This document shows, piece by piece, positions 26,218-36,291 of a DNA stretch of 64,000 nucleotides. The position numbers and the translations under genes are program-made. The notes beneath the pieces are model-generated. The model saw only the letters and a list, made by a program, of their open reading frames with translations. It was not told the DNA's origin and ran no database searches. How positions within the stretch are numbered: position 1 is the stretch's first letter; each line of letters starts with the position of its first letter. Source of the stretch: Pseudomonas putida (GTDB taxonomy: Bacteria; Pseudomonadota; Gammaproteobacteria; Pseudomonadales; Pseudomonadaceae); the NCBI GenBank assembly GCA_029953615.1, contig CP124529.1, positions 3,658,501 through 3,722,500 on the forward strand. Direction: 5' to 3'.

Positions 26218-26864
26218 GTGAACACGCCTACAGCGACGCCGAGCGCGCCGCGATCTACCGGGCCATCGGCGAGCGCCGTGACATGCGCCATTTCGCCGGT
26301 GGCGAAGTGGCCCCGGAAGTGCTGGGCCGCCTGCTGGCCGCCGCACACCAGGCACCGAGCGTCGGGCTGATGCAGCCCTGGCGTTTTATCCGTATCACCC
26401 AACGCGACCTGCGCACGCGCATCCAGGCCTTGGTGGAAGCAGAGCGGGTGCGCACCGCCGAAGCCTTGGGCGAACGCTCCGACGCCTTCATGAAACTGAA
26501 GGTGGAAGGCATCAACGACTGCGCCGAACTGCTGGTGGCCGCGCTGATGGACAACCGCGAGCCGCATATCTTCGGCCGCCGCACACTGCCGGAAATGGAC
26601 CTGGCCTCGCTGGCCTGCGCCATCCAGAACCTGTGGCTGGCGGCCCGTGGCGAAGGCCTGGGCATGGGCTGGGTGTCGCTGTTCGACCCGCAGGCGCTGG
26701 CGGCCCTGCTGGGCATGCCGACCGGGGCCAAGCCGGTCGCGGTGTTGTGCCTGGGGCCGGTGACGGAGTTCTACCCGGCCCCGATGCTGGTGCTGGAAAA
26801 CTGGGCCGAGGAACGGCCCTTGAGCGAAATGCTCTTTGAGAACCAATGGGGAGAGCGCCAATGA
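26214..26864 (+). CDS. bluB: 5,6-dimethylbenzimidazole synthase
   Basis: Flavin-destructase of the nitroreductase fold, 216 aa. It breaks down FMNH2 with oxygen to give the lower-ligand base of cobalamin. [21 protein letters not shown] (flavin-binding Arg), [15 protein letters not shown] and [23 protein letters not shown] are typical. Its presence with cobT implies aerobic synthesis of true B12 rather than a pseudo-cobamide. Overlaps both neighbours by 4 nt. Confidence 0.93.
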   Translation: MSEHAYSDAERAAIYRAIGERRDMRHFAGGEVAPEVLGRLLAAAHQAPSVGLMQPWRFIRITQRDLRTRIQALVEAERVRTAEALGERSDAFMKLKVEGINDCAELLVAALMDNREPHIFGRRTLPEMDLASLACAIQNLWLAARGEGLGMGWVSLFDPQALAALLGMPTGAKPVAVLCLGPVTEFYPAPMLVLENWAEERPLSEMLFENQWGERQ

Positions 26865-27770
26865 GCGTGGCTTTGCTGACCGTGGCCGGCGTGGCCCTGG
26901 ATGCCTTGCTGGGTGAACCGCAGCGGCGCCACCCGCTGGTGGCCTTCGGCAACATGGCCAGTAACCTCGAGCGCCGCCTGAACGCCGGCGGGCGCGGCTG
27001 GCGCAGTCACGGGCGTGAGCGCGTGGTTCCTGGCCGTGGTGCCGCTTACCCTGGTGGCGCTGATCCTGTCCTGGCTGCCGTACATCGGCTGGCTGGTCGA
27101 CGTGCTGGCACTGTATTGTGCCGTCGGGCTGCGCAGTCTGGGCGAACACGTGTTGCCGGTGGCCAGTGCCTTGCGCCAGGGCGACCTGCAAGAAGCACGG
27201 CGCCGTGTGGGCTACCTGGTCAGCCGCGAAACCCGCGAGCTGGACGAACCGGCCGTGGCCCGGGCGGCCACCGAATCGGTGCTGGAGAATGGCAGCGATG
27301 CGGTATTCGCCGCGCTGTTCTGGTTCGTGGTGGCCGGCGCGCCAGGCGTGGTGCTGTACCGCCTGAGCAACACCCTGGACGCCATGTGGGGCTACCGCAA
27401 CGAACGTTTCGAACGCTTTGGCTGGTGCGCGGCGCGCGTCGACGATGTGCTCAACTATATTCCCGCCAGGCTGGTGGCATTGACTTACGCGTTACTGGGC
27501 AAGACCCGCCTGGCCCTGGCCTGCTGGCGCAAGCAGGGCCCGCTGTGGGACAGCCCCAATGCCGGGCCGGTGATGGCCGCCGGTGCTGGTGCGTTAGGGG
27601 TGGAGCTCGGGGGGCCGGCGGTATACCACGGCGAGTTGCATGAGCGGCCGCGCCTGGGTGACGGGCCAATGGCCGACGCCGATGCCATCGAGCGCGGCTG
27701 GGGCCTGGTGCAGCGCGGCGTATGGCTGTGGCTGCTGGTGATCTGCCTGGGGACCTACATCAATGCTTGA
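26861..27770 (+). pseudogene. cobD: Adenosylcobinamide-phosphate synthase (CbiB/CobD) with a +1 frameshift
   Basis: Membrane protein that joins aminopropanol phosphate to adenosylcobyric acid. ATG 26861 reads [20 protein letters not shown]...RSHG, then leaves frame. The family continues one base later as [19 protein letters not shown] to stop at 27770. CACGGGCGTGAGC (27008-27020) has one G more than needed for H-G-V-S. As read, the protein ends at 27643 with a foreign tail. Without the extra G it would be about 302 aa, the normal length. An internal GTG at 27015 could give a truncated 251-aa product. Sequence error or true loss cannot be told apart. Confidence 0.88.
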
Positions 27771-28755
27771 ACACGGAGGCCGCCTGCTGCGGGCGGTACG
27801 GCAATACGGCATCGCCCGCGAGCAATGGCTCGATCTGTCCAGCGGCATTGCGCCATGGCCTTTCCCGATTCCACCGATTCCCATGGAGGCTTGGGCGCGC
27901 CTGCCGGAGACGGAGGATGGCCTGGAGGACGCCGCGCGCACGTATTACGGCGCTCGCCAATTGCTGCCGGTGGCCGGTTCCCAGGCTGCGATCCAGGCGT
28001 TGCCGCTGTTGCGCGCAGCCGGCCGGGTAGGGGTGCTGACGCCGTGCTATGCCGAGCACCCATACGCCTGGCAACGGGCGGGGCATCAGTTGCTGGAGCT
28101 GGACGAAACGCAGGTCGAGGCGACGCTGGACAGCCTCGACGTGCTGGTGCTGGTCAACCCCAACAACCCCACCGGCCGCCGGGTGCCGCGTGAACGCCTG
28201 CTGGATTGGCACGCCCGCCTGGCCGCCCGTGGTGGCTGGCTGGTGGTCGACGAAGCGTTCATGGACAACACCCCGGCGGATGGCGTGGTCGATTGTGCCG
28301 AGCGCCCGGGGCTGATCGTGCTGCGCTCGTTCGGCAAGTTCTTCGGCCTGGCCGGCGTGCGCCTGGGGTTCGTCGCCGCCGAACGCAGCCTGTTGCTGCG
28401 CCTGGCCGAGTTGCTTGGCCCCTGGACCGTCAACGGCCCGACCCGGGTGCTGGCCCAGGCCAGCCTGGCCGACCACGCTGCCCAGCGTGTGCAGGCAGAA
28501 CGCTGCGCCGCTGCCAGCCAGCGGTTGGAGTTGCTGTTGCGTAGCGTCGGCCTGGCGCCCAGCGGCGGTTGTGATCTGTTCCAGTACGTGCGCAGCGAGC
28601 ACGCTGCGCTATTACATGACTTTCTCGCCCGCCGAGGCATCCTGGTGCGGCTGTTCGAGCAGCCATCGGCGGTACGCCTGGGGTTGCCAACCTGTGCGGC
28701 GGACGAACAGCGCCTGGCCCAGGCTCTGGTGGCCTATCAGAAGGAAACGGCATGA
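27763..28755 (+). CDS. cobC: Threonine-phosphate decarboxylase
   Basis: PLP enzyme of the class I/II aminotransferase fold, 330 aa, making (R)-1-amino-2-propanol phosphate for the nucleotide loop. [13 protein letters not shown] at the N-terminus, [21 protein letters not shown] and the PLP lysine in [17 protein letters not shown]. Usually called CobC in Pseudomonas and CobD in Salmonella. Starts 8 nt inside the cbiB gene, so its translation may depend on cbiB translation, which the frameshift disturbs. Confidence 0.92.
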   Translation: MLEHGGRLLRAVRQYGIAREQWLDLSSGIAPWPFPIPPIPMEAWARLPETEDGLEDAARTYYGARQLLPVAGSQAAIQALPLLRAAGRVGVLTPCYAEHPYAWQRAGHQLLELDETQVEATLDSLDVLVLVNPNNPTGRRVPRERLLDWHARLAARGGWLVVDEAFMDNTPADGVVDCAERPGLIVLRSFGKFFGLAGVRLGFVAAERSLLLRLAELLGPWTVNGPTRVLAQASLADHAAQRVQAERCAAASQRLELLLRSVGLAPSGGCDLFQYVRSEHAALLHDFLARRGILVRLFEQPSAVRLGLPTCAADEQRLAQALVAYQKETA

Positions 28756-30206
28756 CCACCCTCATGGTGCAAGGCACCACCTCCGACGCCGGCAAGAGCA
28801 CGCTGGTGACCGCACTGTGCCGCTGGCTGTTGCGCCAGGGCGTCGGCGTGGTGCCGTTCAAGCCGCAGAACATGGCGCTGAACAGCGCGGTGACCGCTGA
28901 CGGCGGTGAAATCGGCCGTGCCCAGGCGGTGCAGGCCCAGGCCTGCCGGCTGCAACCGCACACCGACATGAACCCTGTGCTGCTCAAGCCCAACAGCGAC
29001 ACCGGCGCCCAGGTAATCATCCATGGCCGTGCGGTCACCAGCATGAACGCGGTGGCCTACCACGACTACAAGGCCATCGCCATGCAGGCCGTGCTGGCCT
29101 CGCACCAACGCCTGAGCGCCGGGTGGCCGGTGGTCATGGTCGAAGGCGCGGGCTCGCCGGCGGAGATCAACCTGCGTGCCGGTGATATCGCCAACATGGG
29201 TTTTGCCGAAGCGGTGGACTGCCCGGTGATCCTGGTTGCCGACATCAATCGAGGTGGCGTGTTCGCCCACTTGGTAGGCACCCTGGAGCTGCTGTCGCCC
29301 AGTGAACAGGCGCGGGTGAAGGGCTTTGTCATCAACCGCTTCCGCGGCGATATCGCCTTGCTCCAGCCGGGGCTGGACTGGCTGGAGCAGCGCACCGGCA
29401 AGCCAGTGCTGGGTGTGCTGCCGTATGTCACCGACCTGCATCTGGAAGCCGAAGACGGCATCGATATGCGCCAGGGGGCGAAGACCGAACGCGTGCTCAA
29501 GGTGATCGTCCCGGTGCTGCCGCGCATCAGCAACCACACCGACTTCGACCCACTGCGCCTGCACCCGCAGGTGGACCTGCAGTTCATCGGCCCGGGCCAG
29601 CCGATCCCGGCTGCCGACCTGATCATCCTGCCGGGCTCCAAGAGTGTGCGCGGCGATCTGGCACAACTGCGAGAGCGCGGTTGGGACAAGGCCATCGACC
29701 GGCACCTGCGTTATGGCGGCAAGCTGATCGGTATCTGCGGTGGGCTGCAGATGCTGGGCCGCGAAGTGCGTGACCCGCTTGGTCTCGAAGGGGCCGCAGG
29801 CTCCAGCCCGGGGCTTGGCCTGTTCGATTACGCCACGGTGCTCGAAGCCGAGAAGCAACTGCGCAACGTTGCCGGCACCCTGAACCTTGAAGCAGTGTCG
29901 GTTGCCGGTTACGAAATTCATGCCGGCGTCACCACGGGGCCTGCCCTGGAACAGCCTGCCGTGCAACTTGCCGATGGCCGTTGCGATGGTGCTGTCAGTG
30001 CCGATGGCCAGATACTTGCCACCTACCTGCACGGCCTGTTCGAAGGCAGCCAGTCGTGCGCGGCACTGCTGCGCTGGGCTGGCCTGGAGGATGTGCAGGT
30101 GATTGATTACGAGGCCCTGCGTGAGCGCGACATAGAGCGCCTGGCCGACCTGGTGGAAAAGCACCTGGACACCGCGCGCCTGCGCCAGCTCTGTGGGGTG
30201 GCCTGA
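28752..30206 (+). CDS. cobQ: Cobyric acid synthase
   Basis: ATP- and glutamine-dependent amidation at positions b, d, e and g of adenosylcobyrinic a,c-diamide, 484 aa. P-loop [32 protein letters not shown], then the C-terminal amidotransferase with [18 protein letters not shown] (catalytic Cys) and [11 protein letters not shown]. Start overlaps the previous stop by 4 nt. Confidence 0.95.
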   Translation: MTTLMVQGTTSDAGKSTLVTALCRWLLRQGVGVVPFKPQNMALNSAVTADGGEIGRAQAVQAQACRLQPHTDMNPVLLKPNSDTGAQVIIHGRAVTSMNAVAYHDYKAIAMQAVLASHQRLSAGWPVVMVEGAGSPAEINLRAGDIANMGFAEAVDCPVILVADINRGGVFAHLVGTLELLSPSEQARVKGFVINRFRGDIALLQPGLDWLEQRTGKPVLGVLPYVTDLHLEAEDGIDMRQGAKTERVLKVIVPVLPRISNHTDFDPLRLHPQVDLQFIGPGQPIPAADLIILPGSKSVRGDLAQLRERGWDKAIDRHLRYGGKLIGICGGLQMLGREVRDPLGLEGAAGSSPGLGLFDYATVLEAEKQLRNVAGTLNLEAVSVAGYEIHAGVTTGPALEQPAVQLADGRCDGAVSADGQILATYLHGLFEGSQSCAALLRWAGLEDVQVIDYEALRERDIERLADLVEKHLDTARLRQLCGVA

Positions 30207-30207
30207 C

Positions 30208-30729
30208 ATGCGCAACCTGATCCTCGGCGGCGCCCGCTCCGGCAAGAGCCGCCTGGCCGAACAGCTGGCCAGCGACAGTGGCCTGCCGGTGACCTATATC
30301 GCCACCAGCCAGCCGCTGGATGGTGAAATGAACGAACGCGTGCTGCTGCACCGCCAGCGGCGCCCTGATGACTGGGGATTGATCGAAGAACCCCTGGCCC
30401 TGGCCGCGGTATTGCGCGCTGAAGCGGCCGAAGGGCGCTGCCTGCTGGTGGATTGCCTGACCCTGTGGCTGACCAACCTGCTGATGCTCGAAGACGACCA
30501 GCGCCTGGCCGAGGAGCGTGATGCGCTGCTGGCCTGCCTGGAACAGCTGCCGGGCACGGTCATCCTGGTCAGTAACGAAACCGGCCTGGGCGTGGTGCCC
30601 ATGGGCGAACTGACCCGGCGCTATGTCGACCTGGCTGGCTGGCTGCACCAGGCCGTGGCCGAACGCTGTCAGCGCGTGGTGCTGACCGTGGCCGGCCTGC
30701 CCCTAATGCTCAAAGGACCTGCAATATGA
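30208..30729 (+). CDS. cobU: Adenosylcobinamide kinase / adenosylcobinamide-phosphate guanylyltransferase
   Basis: Bifunctional nucleotide-loop enzyme (CobP in Pseudomonas usage), 173 aa. P-loop [16 protein letters not shown] at the N-terminus, then [15 protein letters not shown] with the guanylylated His, [14 protein letters not shown] and [24 protein letters not shown] 30208 puts the P-loop at residues 6-13 as in the family. Overlaps cobT by 4 nt. Confidence 0.94.
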   Translation: MRNLILGGARSGKSRLAEQLASDSGLPVTYIATSQPLDGEMNERVLLHRQRRPDDWGLIEEPLALAAVLRAEAAEGRCLLVDCLTLWLTNLLMLEDDQRLAEERDALLACLEQLPGTVILVSNETGLGVVPMGELTRRYVDLAGWLHQAVAERCQRVVLTVAGLPLMLKGPAI

Positions 30730-31781
30730 ACCAAGCCTGGTGGCGTGACGCCTGCCAACCCCTCGACAACGCCGCCATGGATCAGGCCCGCGCCCGTCAG
30801 CAGCAGCTGACCAAACCTGCCGGTTCGCTCGGCCAGCTGGAAGGCCTGGCCATTCAGCTGGCTGGCCTGCAGGGGCGTGAGCGGCCAATGCTGGATCACG
30901 CCGCAATCAGCATTTTTGCCGGTGACCACGGTGTGGTCGAGGAAGGCATCTCGGCCTACCCGCAAGCGGTGACCGGGCAGATGCTGCGCAACTTCGTCGG
31001 CGGTGGCGCGGCGATCAGCGTGCTGGCGCGCCAGCTGGGGGCGAGCCTGGAAGTGGTCGACCTGGGTACCGTCGACCCGCACCTGGAATTGCCTGGCGTT
31101 CGCCATCTGCGCCTTGGCGCCGGTACCGCCAACTTCGCCCGCCAGCCGGCGATGACTGAAGGCCAGCTGCAGGCTGCCCTGCAGGCCGGTCGCGAGAGTG
31201 CCCTGCGCGCCGCCGAACAGGGCGCGCAGCTGTTCATCGGTGGCGAGATGGGGATTGGTAACACCACGGCCGCCGCCGCACTGGCCAGCGTCTTGCTGGG
31301 CTGCCCGCCGGCTGAGTTGAGTGGCCCGGGTACCGGTCTGGACCATGCAGGGGTGCGGCACAAGGCCGAGGTCATCGAGCGGGCGCTGAGCCTGCATGGC
31401 CTCGGCGACAAGGAACCCTTGCAGGCGCTGGGCTGTGTCGGTGGTTTCGAAATCGCGGCCCTGGCCGGTGCCTACGTTGGCTGCGCGCAAGCAGGTATCG
31501 CGGTGCTGGTGGACGGCTTCATCTGCAGCGTCGCCGCGCTGCTGGCGGTGCGCCTCAACCCACAGTGCCGGGCCTGGCTGCTGTTCGCCCATCAAGGCGC
31601 AGAGCCTGGGCACAAAGCCCTGCTCGACGCGTTGCAGGCCGAGCCATTGCTGGCACTGGGGCTGCGCCTGGGCGAGGGCAGTGGGGCTGCCCTGGCCGTG
31701 CCGCTGTTGCGCCTGGCCTGTGCGCTGCACGGGCAGATGGCGACCTTCGCCGAGGCAGCAGTAGCGGACCGCCCGGCATGA
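30726..31781 (+). CDS. cobT: Nicotinate-nucleotide-dimethylbenzimidazole phosphoribosyltransferase
   Basis: Makes alpha-ribazole 5'-phosphate from DMB (supplied by BluB) and NaMN, 351 aa. [50 protein letters not shown] and [13 protein letters not shown] are family signatures. A catalytic Glu is expected near the C-terminus in [12 protein letters not shown]. Overlaps cobU and the next gene by 4 nt each. Confidence 0.95.
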   Translation: MNQAWWRDACQPLDNAAMDQARARQQQLTKPAGSLGQLEGLAIQLAGLQGRERPMLDHAAISIFAGDHGVVEEGISAYPQAVTGQMLRNFVGGGAAISVLARQLGASLEVVDLGTVDPHLELPGVRHLRLGAGTANFARQPAMTEGQLQAALQAGRESALRAAEQGAQLFIGGEMGIGNTTAAAALASVLLGCPPAELSGPGTGLDHAGVRHKAEVIERALSLHGLGDKEPLQALGCVGGFEIAALAGAYVGCAQAGIAVLVDGFICSVAALLAVRLNPQCRAWLLFAHQGAEPGHKALLDALQAEPLLALGLRLGEGSGAALAVPLLRLACALHGQMATFAEAAVADRPA

Positions 31782-32344
31782 TCCTCGACCTGCTGCGCCA
31801 TGGTGAAACGGAGCAGGGCGGCCTGCGTGGCAGCCTTGATGATGCCCTGACCGACAAAGGCTGGGCGCAGATGCGTGACGCCGTGGCCGTGGCCGGCCCG
31901 TGGGAGGTGCTGGTCAGTTCGCCGTTGCAGCGCTGTGCGCTTTTTGCCGAGGAACTGGGTAAGCAGCTAAGGCTGCCCGTACAGCGTGAAGCGGCATTGC
32001 AGGAGCTGCATTTTGGCGACTGGGAGGGCCGTACTGCGGCGCAGATCATGGAGGACCAGGCGGACGCGCTGGGGCGTTTCTGGGCGGACCCATACGCGTT
32101 TACACCGCCCAATGGCGAACCGGTCGAGGCGTTCGCCGGGCGTGTGCTGGCCGCTGTCGAGCGCCTGAGCCGTCAGCATGCTGGCAAGCGGGTGCTGCTG
32201 ATCACCCATGGTGGCGTGATGCGTCTGTTGCTGGCGCGTGCCCGTGGCTTGCCGAGGGCGCAGTTGCTGCAGGTCGAAGTCGGCCACGCCGCGTTGATGC
32301 GACTGCTGCCGGGTGACGACGGCCAGTGGGTGGAGGGGCGCTGA
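31778..32344 (+). CDS. cobC: Alpha-ribazole phosphatase (histidine phosphatase family)
   Basis: Removes the phosphate from alpha-ribazole 5'-phosphate or adenosylcobalamin 5'-phosphate, 188 aa. [20 protein letters not shown] carries the phosphorylated His in RHGE, and [13 protein letters not shown] the second His. ATG 31778 overlaps the cobT stop. This is CobC in Salmonella nomenclature, not the CobC aminotransferase upstream. Confidence 0.9.
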   Translation: MILDLLRHGETEQGGLRGSLDDALTDKGWAQMRDAVAVAGPWEVLVSSPLQRCALFAEELGKQLRLPVQREAALQELHFGDWEGRTAAQIMEDQADALGRFWADPYAFTPPNGEPVEAFAGRVLAAVERLSRQHAGKRVLLITHGGVMRLLLARARGLPRAQLLQVEVGHAALMRLLPGDDGQWVEGR

Positions 32345-32345
32345 G

Positions 32346-33068
32346 ATGTTGCCGTTGTGGATCGCCTTGCAGTTTCTCAGCAGCCTGCCGGTGAGTCTGC
32401 CGGGCATGCCGGCGCCGCGCGAGGTGGGGCGTTCGCTGCTGTGGTACCCACTGGTCGGGTTGTTGTTCGGCCTGCTGCTGTGGCTGGCCAGCCATTTCCT
32501 GCAGGGCACGCCGGCGCCGCTGCACGCGGCCCTGCTGCTGACGTTGTGGGTGTTGCTCAGTGGCGCCTTGCACCTGGATGGCCTGGCGGATAGCGCCGAC
32601 GCTTGGCTGGGCGGTTTCGGTGACCGCGAACGCACCCTGCTGATCATGAAAGACCCGCGTAGCGGGCCGATTGCCGTGGTCACCCTGGTGCTGGTGCTGT
32701 TGCTGAAGTTTTGCGCCTTGTGGGTGCTGGTCGAGCAGGGCATTGGCGTGCAGTTGCTGTTGGCACCGCTGATCGGGCGGGCGGCGATGCTCGGGCTGTT
32801 CCTGAGTACGCCTTATGTGCGACAGGGCGGTTTGGGGCAGGCGCTGGCCGAGCACCTGCCCCGGCGTGCGGCCGGGTGGGTGTTGTTGGGCTGTATGCTT
32901 TTCTGCCTGGTCCTGGGTGGATGGACCGTGGTGCTGTCGTTGGCGGTGTTTGCCTGGTTGCGACAACTGATGTTCCGGCGCCTGGGCGGGACTACCGGCG
33001 ATACCGCTGGTGCGATGCTGGAGTTGCTCGAACTGGCCGTGGTGCTGGGATTGGCGTTGGGCCTCTGA
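32346..33068 (+). CDS. cobS: Cobalamin synthase (adenosylcobinamide-GDP ribazoletransferase)
   Basis: Integral membrane enzyme joining adenosylcobinamide-GDP and alpha-ribazole(-P), 240 aa, with six or seven helices (CobV in Pseudomonas usage). ALQFLSSLPVSLPG at the N-terminus and GALHLDGLADSADAWLGG with the metal-binding acidic residues, then MKDPRSGPIAV. ATG 32346 follows the preceding stop by 1 nt. Last gene of the operon, followed by a 44-bp inverted repeat. Confidence 0.94.
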   Translation: MLPLWIALQFLSSLPVSLPGMPAPREVGRSLLWYPLVGLLFGLLLWLASHFLQGTPAPLHAALLLTLWVLLSGALHLDGLADSADAWLGGFGDRERTLLIMKDPRSGPIAVVTLVLVLLLKFCALWVLVEQGIGVQLLLAPLIGRAAMLGLFLSTPYVRQGGLGQALAEHLPRRAAGWVLLGCMLFCLVLGGWTVVLSLAVFAWLRQLMFRRLGGTTGDTAGAMLELLELAVVLGLALGL

Positions 33069-33084
33069 ACCTTGCTCTGGACCC

Positions 33085-33201
33085 TGTAGGAGCGGCCTTG
33101 TGTCGCGAAAGGGCTGCAAAGCAGCCCCACGATTTCAGCGTCAGTGCATAAATTGCCGGGGCTGCTTTGCAGCCCTTTCGCGACACAAGGCCGCTCCTAC
33201 A
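33085..33201. repeat. 44-bp perfect inverted repeat (third REP type)
   Basis: Arms 33085-33128 and 33158-33201 are exact complements, beginning TGTAGGAGCGGCCTTGTG and containing GGGCTGCAAAGCAGCCC. It closes the cob operon and could form a cruciform or a transcript end. Confidence 0.93.
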
Positions 33202-33250
33202 AATGACCGCGCAAGCAGGATGTTTCTTTAGGTTATTTCTGAGTCTAACG

Positions 33251-33294
33251 TGCCGGTAAATTCCTGAAAAACTCAACGATAACCGGCATTTTTT
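33251..33294 (+). terminator. Possible intrinsic terminator
   Basis: TGCCGGT and ACCGGCA with a 24-nt loop, followed by six T. Weak because of the long loop. Confidence 0.35.
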
Positions 33295-33343
33295 CATCGG
33301 CGTATGCTTGCCCTACTGCTAACTTTCGAAGAGTGTCGGCACC

Positions 33344-34525
33344 ATGCGTCATGTCATTCTCGCTGCGTTTCTGTTGGCTTTGGGGCCTGCTGCCGTGGCA
33401 GCCGATCTCATGGCTTTCTGGAACACCCCCCGCCACGGTGGCAACAGCTTCAACAGGCTGCCACCTGATCAAGCCTACTTCGACGCCTTGAGCGGTTATG
33501 GCGCGACCTGGGTGCGGCTGTCCTACGACAAATGGCAGCCGGCAGAACGCGACTTCCTCCTTGGCGATGCCGATGCCTACCAAGGCCTGCCTGCCACCGA
33601 CCTGGCAACACTGCGAGCCACCCTTGACCGCGCCCATCAGGCCGGCCTCAAGGTGGTGATCGCACCGCTTTCGTTACCCGGCATGCGCTGGTCGCAAAAC
33701 AATCAGGGCCAGTTCGACGACCGACTCTGGCAGGATAAACGCTACTGGTCGCAGGCTGCGGCGTTCTGGCGGGATCTGGCCCGTGAGCTGAAAGGCCACC
33801 CGGCCATCGCTGCCTACAACCTGGTCAACGAACCCGCCCCGGAGAAGCAAGGTGGCCTGGCCGAGCATGCCGACCCTAGGCAAATGCAGCAGTGGTATGC
33901 ACGGCAGCAGGGCAGTACGCGTGATCTGCCTGCCCTGTATCGGCAGTTGATAGCGGCCATTCGCGAGGAGGACGCGGACACGCCGGTCATGCTCGATGCC
34001 GGCTGGTTCGCCGCTGCCGACGCCTTCGGTTACTGGCCGGCACCTCTGGAGGACCAGTGGGTGCTTTACAGCGTGCACATGTACGAGCCCTATGTGGTCA
34101 CCAGTGCACCGAACATGGCGCGCAAGCGACCCATTGCCTATCCCGGCCCGGCACCGTTCGCGGGGCAAACGCAGCAGTGGGATGGCCAGCGTGTGGCGCA
34201 GTACCTGCGCCAGCCGCTGGACTGGGCCGAGGCCATGAAAGTGCCCCGCTCACGCCTGGTGGTGGGCGAGTTCGGCTGCATGCGTAGATTGCCGGGCTGC
34301 CGGCAATATCTGGAAGACGTGCTCAGCGTGCTGGATCACCACCGGTTGCACTGGGCCTTCTACAGCTTCCGTGAAGATAACTGGGACGGCATGGACTACG
34401 AGCTGGGTTCGGCCAAGGTGCCGTGGCGCTATTGGCAGGCAATCGAGCAGGGCGCTCCAGACCCGCTGGCGCGCAAGGCTACAGCAGAGTTCGAACCGAT
34501 TCGCAGGCGCTTGAACCCGGGTTAG
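33344..34525 (+). CDS. Secreted glycoside hydrolase family 5 (cellulase-like)
   Basis: Exported enzyme of 393 aa; signal peptide MRHVILAAFLLALGPAAVAA. A TIM-barrel pattern with the acid/base Glu163 in YNLVNEPAP, SVHMYEPY, and the nucleophile Glu309 in VVGEFGCMR, then HWAFYSFREDNWDGMDYELG. These are GH5 features. Likely a beta-1,4- or beta-1,3-glucanase, possibly acting on a self-made polysaccharide. Substrate cannot be read from sequence. Stands alone between the cob operon and marR, with its own hairpin after the stop. Confidence 0.85.
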   Translation: MRHVILAAFLLALGPAAVAADLMAFWNTPRHGGNSFNRLPPDQAYFDALSGYGATWVRLSYDKWQPAERDFLLGDADAYQGLPATDLATLRATLDRAHQAGLKVVIAPLSLPGMRWSQNNQGQFDDRLWQDKRYWSQAAAFWRDLARELKGHPAIAAYNLVNEPAPEKQGGLAEHADPRQMQQWYARQQGSTRDLPALYRQLIAAIREEDADTPVMLDAGWFAAADAFGYWPAPLEDQWVLYSVHMYEPYVVTSAPNMARKRPIAYPGPAPFAGQTQQWDGQRVAQYLRQPLDWAEAMKVPRSRLVVGEFGCMRRLPGCRQYLEDVLSVLDHHRLHWAFYSFREDNWDGMDYELGSAKVPWRYWQAIEQGAPDPLARKATAEFEPIRRRLNPG

Positions 34526-34553
34526 ACGGTAGTGCCTGTCAGTTCAGTAACTG

Positions 34554-34572
34554 GGGGCCGCAAAGCGGCCCC
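34554..34572. terminator. Short GC hairpin after the GH5 gene
   Basis: GGGGCCGC-AAA-GCGGCCCC, perfect 8-bp stem. No following T tract, so termination is only probable. Confidence 0.5.
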
Positions 34573-34602
34573 TGAACGCTTTCTCTTGCAACATGACTGA
34601 CG

Positions 34603-34616
34603 CGGGTATATACACG
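34603..34616. promoter_or_regulatory. Operator-like site before marR
   Basis: CGGGTATATACACG, 6 bp before the marR start, matches the perfect palindrome after marR at all but one position. Suggests autorepression. Confidence 0.65.
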
Positions 34617-34621
34617 TATCC

Positions 34622-35026
34622 ATGCTGACCAGTGAATGTATCTGCACCCATCTGCGTCGTGCCGCCCGTGGGGTGAGCCGGCATTACGACGAGGCCCTTG
34701 CCGGCTTTGGGGTCAATGTCGCCCAGTTTTCCCTGTTGCGTCATCTGCAACGGCTCGACCGGCCCAGTATCACTACCCTGGCAGAGGCCATGGGCCTGGA
34801 ACGCAGTACCCTGGGCCGCAACCTGCGGGTGCTGGAGTCTGAAGGGCTGGTGGCCTTGGTCGATGGCGATGACCAGCGTAACCGCGTGGTGCTGCTGACC
34901 GAGGCCGGTACCCAGCTGTTGCGTGCGGCCCACCCGGCCTGGGAACAGGCACAGGCCGAGCTGGTGGAGCGGCTGGGGGCAGGGCAGCGGGATGAACTGG
35001 TGCGTTTGCTGAACCAACTGGCTTGA
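34622..35026 (+). CDS. MarR-family transcriptional regulator
   Basis: Winged-helix repressor of 134 aa. ITTLAEAMGLERSTLGRNLRVLESEGLVALVDGDDQRNRVVLLTEAG covers the recognition helix and wing (DxR-type motif). Upstream and downstream matching sites CGGGTATATAC(C/A)CG imply that it controls itself and the MFS gene 63 nt downstream. The ligand is unknown. Confidence 0.9.
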   Translation: MLTSECICTHLRRAARGVSRHYDEALAGFGVNVAQFSLLRHLQRLDRPSITTLAEAMGLERSTLGRNLRVLESEGLVALVDGDDQRNRVVLLTEAGTQLLRAAHPAWEQAQAELVERLGAGQRDELVRLLNQLA

Positions 35027-35042
35027 ATTGATACGACTATAA

Positions 35043-35058
35043 GCGGGTATATACCCGT
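35043..35058. promoter_or_regulatory. Perfect palindromic operator between marR and the MFS gene
   Basis: GCGGGTATATACCCGT contains the 14-bp perfect palindrome CGGGTATATACCCG at 35044-35057. Probable MarR binding site controlling the transporter. Confidence 0.75.
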
Positions 35059-35088
35059 AAACCTTGCGATGTGCTGGAGATAACGACA

Positions 35089-36291
35089 ATGACTTCGGTG
35101 TGGCGAACCAGCGGGTGGGTGTTGATGGGGGCAGCGTTGATTCTGGCGCTATCCTTGGGTGTGCGGCATGGCTTCGGCCTGTTCCTGGCTCCGATGAGCG
35201 CCGACTTCGGCTGGGGGCGTGAGGTATTCGCTTTCGCCATTGCCTTGCAGAACCTGATCTGGGGGCTGGCGCAACCGTTCGCCGGCGCCCTGGCCGACCG
35301 CCTGGGCGCGGCACGGGTTGTGATCATTGGCGGCATTCTCTACGCTGCCGGGTTGGTGCTGATGGGCATGGCCGACTCGGCCTGGTCATTGTCGCTGAGC
35401 GCCGGCTTGCTGATTGGCATCGGTCTGTCCGGCACCTCTTTCTCGGTCATCCTCGGCGTGGTCGGGCGTGCGGTGCCGGCGGAGAAACGCAGCATGGCCA
35501 TGGGCATTGCCAGCGCTGCCGGTTCTTTCGGCCAGTTCGCCATGTTGCCGGGCACCCTCGGCCTGATCCAGTGGCTAGGCTGGTCCGCGGCATTGCTGGT
35601 GCTGGGTCTGATGGTGGCGCTGATCGTGCCCTTCGTCGGCCTGCTGCGCGACCGCCCGCTGCCCACACATGGTGCTGAACAGACCTTGGGCCAGGCCCTG
35701 CGTGAGGCGTGCTCGCACTCCGGTTTCTGGTTGTTGGCGCTGGGCTTCTTCGTTTGTGGTTTCCAGGTGGTGTTCATTGGCGTGCACCTGCCGGCCTACC
35801 TGGTCGACCAGCACCTGGCCGCGACCACCGGCACCACGGTGCTGGCGCTGGTCGGCCTGTTCAATATCGTCGGTACCTTCACCGCCGGCTGGCTGGGCGG
35901 ACGCATGTCCAAGCCGCGACTGCTGACTGGGTTGTACCTGTTGCGTGCGGTAGTGATCGTGCTGTTCCTCTGGGCGCCGGTGACCGAATTCAGTGCTTAT
36001 CTGTTCGGTATCGCCATGGGCCTGCTCTGGCTGTCCACGGTGCCACTGACCAATGGCACCGTGGCTACGGTGTTCGGTGTGCGCAACTTGTCCATGCTTG
36101 GCGGTATCGTCTTCCTGTTCCACCAGCTGGGCGCTTTCCTGGGCGGCTGGTTGGGCGGGGTAGTGTATGACCGCACCGGCAGCTACGACCTGATCTGGCA
36201 GGTTTCCATCCTGCTGAGTCTGCTGGCCGCCGCCCTCAACTGGCCCGTGCGCGAACGCCCGGTTGCCCGCCTGCAGGCCCAGGCGGCATGA
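35089..36291 (+). CDS. MFS transporter
   Basis: Twelve-helix permease of 400 aa. The motif-A-like loop FAGALADRLGAARVV lies between helices 2 and 3, then SAGLLIGIGLSGTSFSVILG, and AGWLGGRMSKPRLLTG at the half-repeat. It resembles oxalate/formate antiporter-like or monocarboxylate MFS members. ATG 35089 is used since the GTG at 35071 lies closer to the operator and the ribosome site GGAGA fits ATG. Likely repressed by the MarR protein. Substrate unknown. Confidence 0.88.
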   Translation: MTSVWRTSGWVLMGAALILALSLGVRHGFGLFLAPMSADFGWGREVFAFAIALQNLIWGLAQPFAGALADRLGAARVVIIGGILYAAGLVLMGMADSAWSLSLSAGLLIGIGLSGTSFSVILGVVGRAVPAEKRSMAMGIASAAGSFGQFAMLPGTLGLIQWLGWSAALLVLGLMVALIVPFVGLLRDRPLPTHGAEQTLGQALREACSHSGFWLLALGFFVCGFQVVFIGVHLPAYLVDQHLAATTGTTVLALVGLFNIVGTFTAGWLGGRMSKPRLLTGLYLLRAVVIVLFLWAPVTEFSAYLFGIAMGLLWLSTVPLTNGTVATVFGVRNLSMLGGIVFLFHQLGAFLGGWLGGVVYDRTGSYDLIWQVSILLSLLAAALNWPVRERPVARLQAQAA

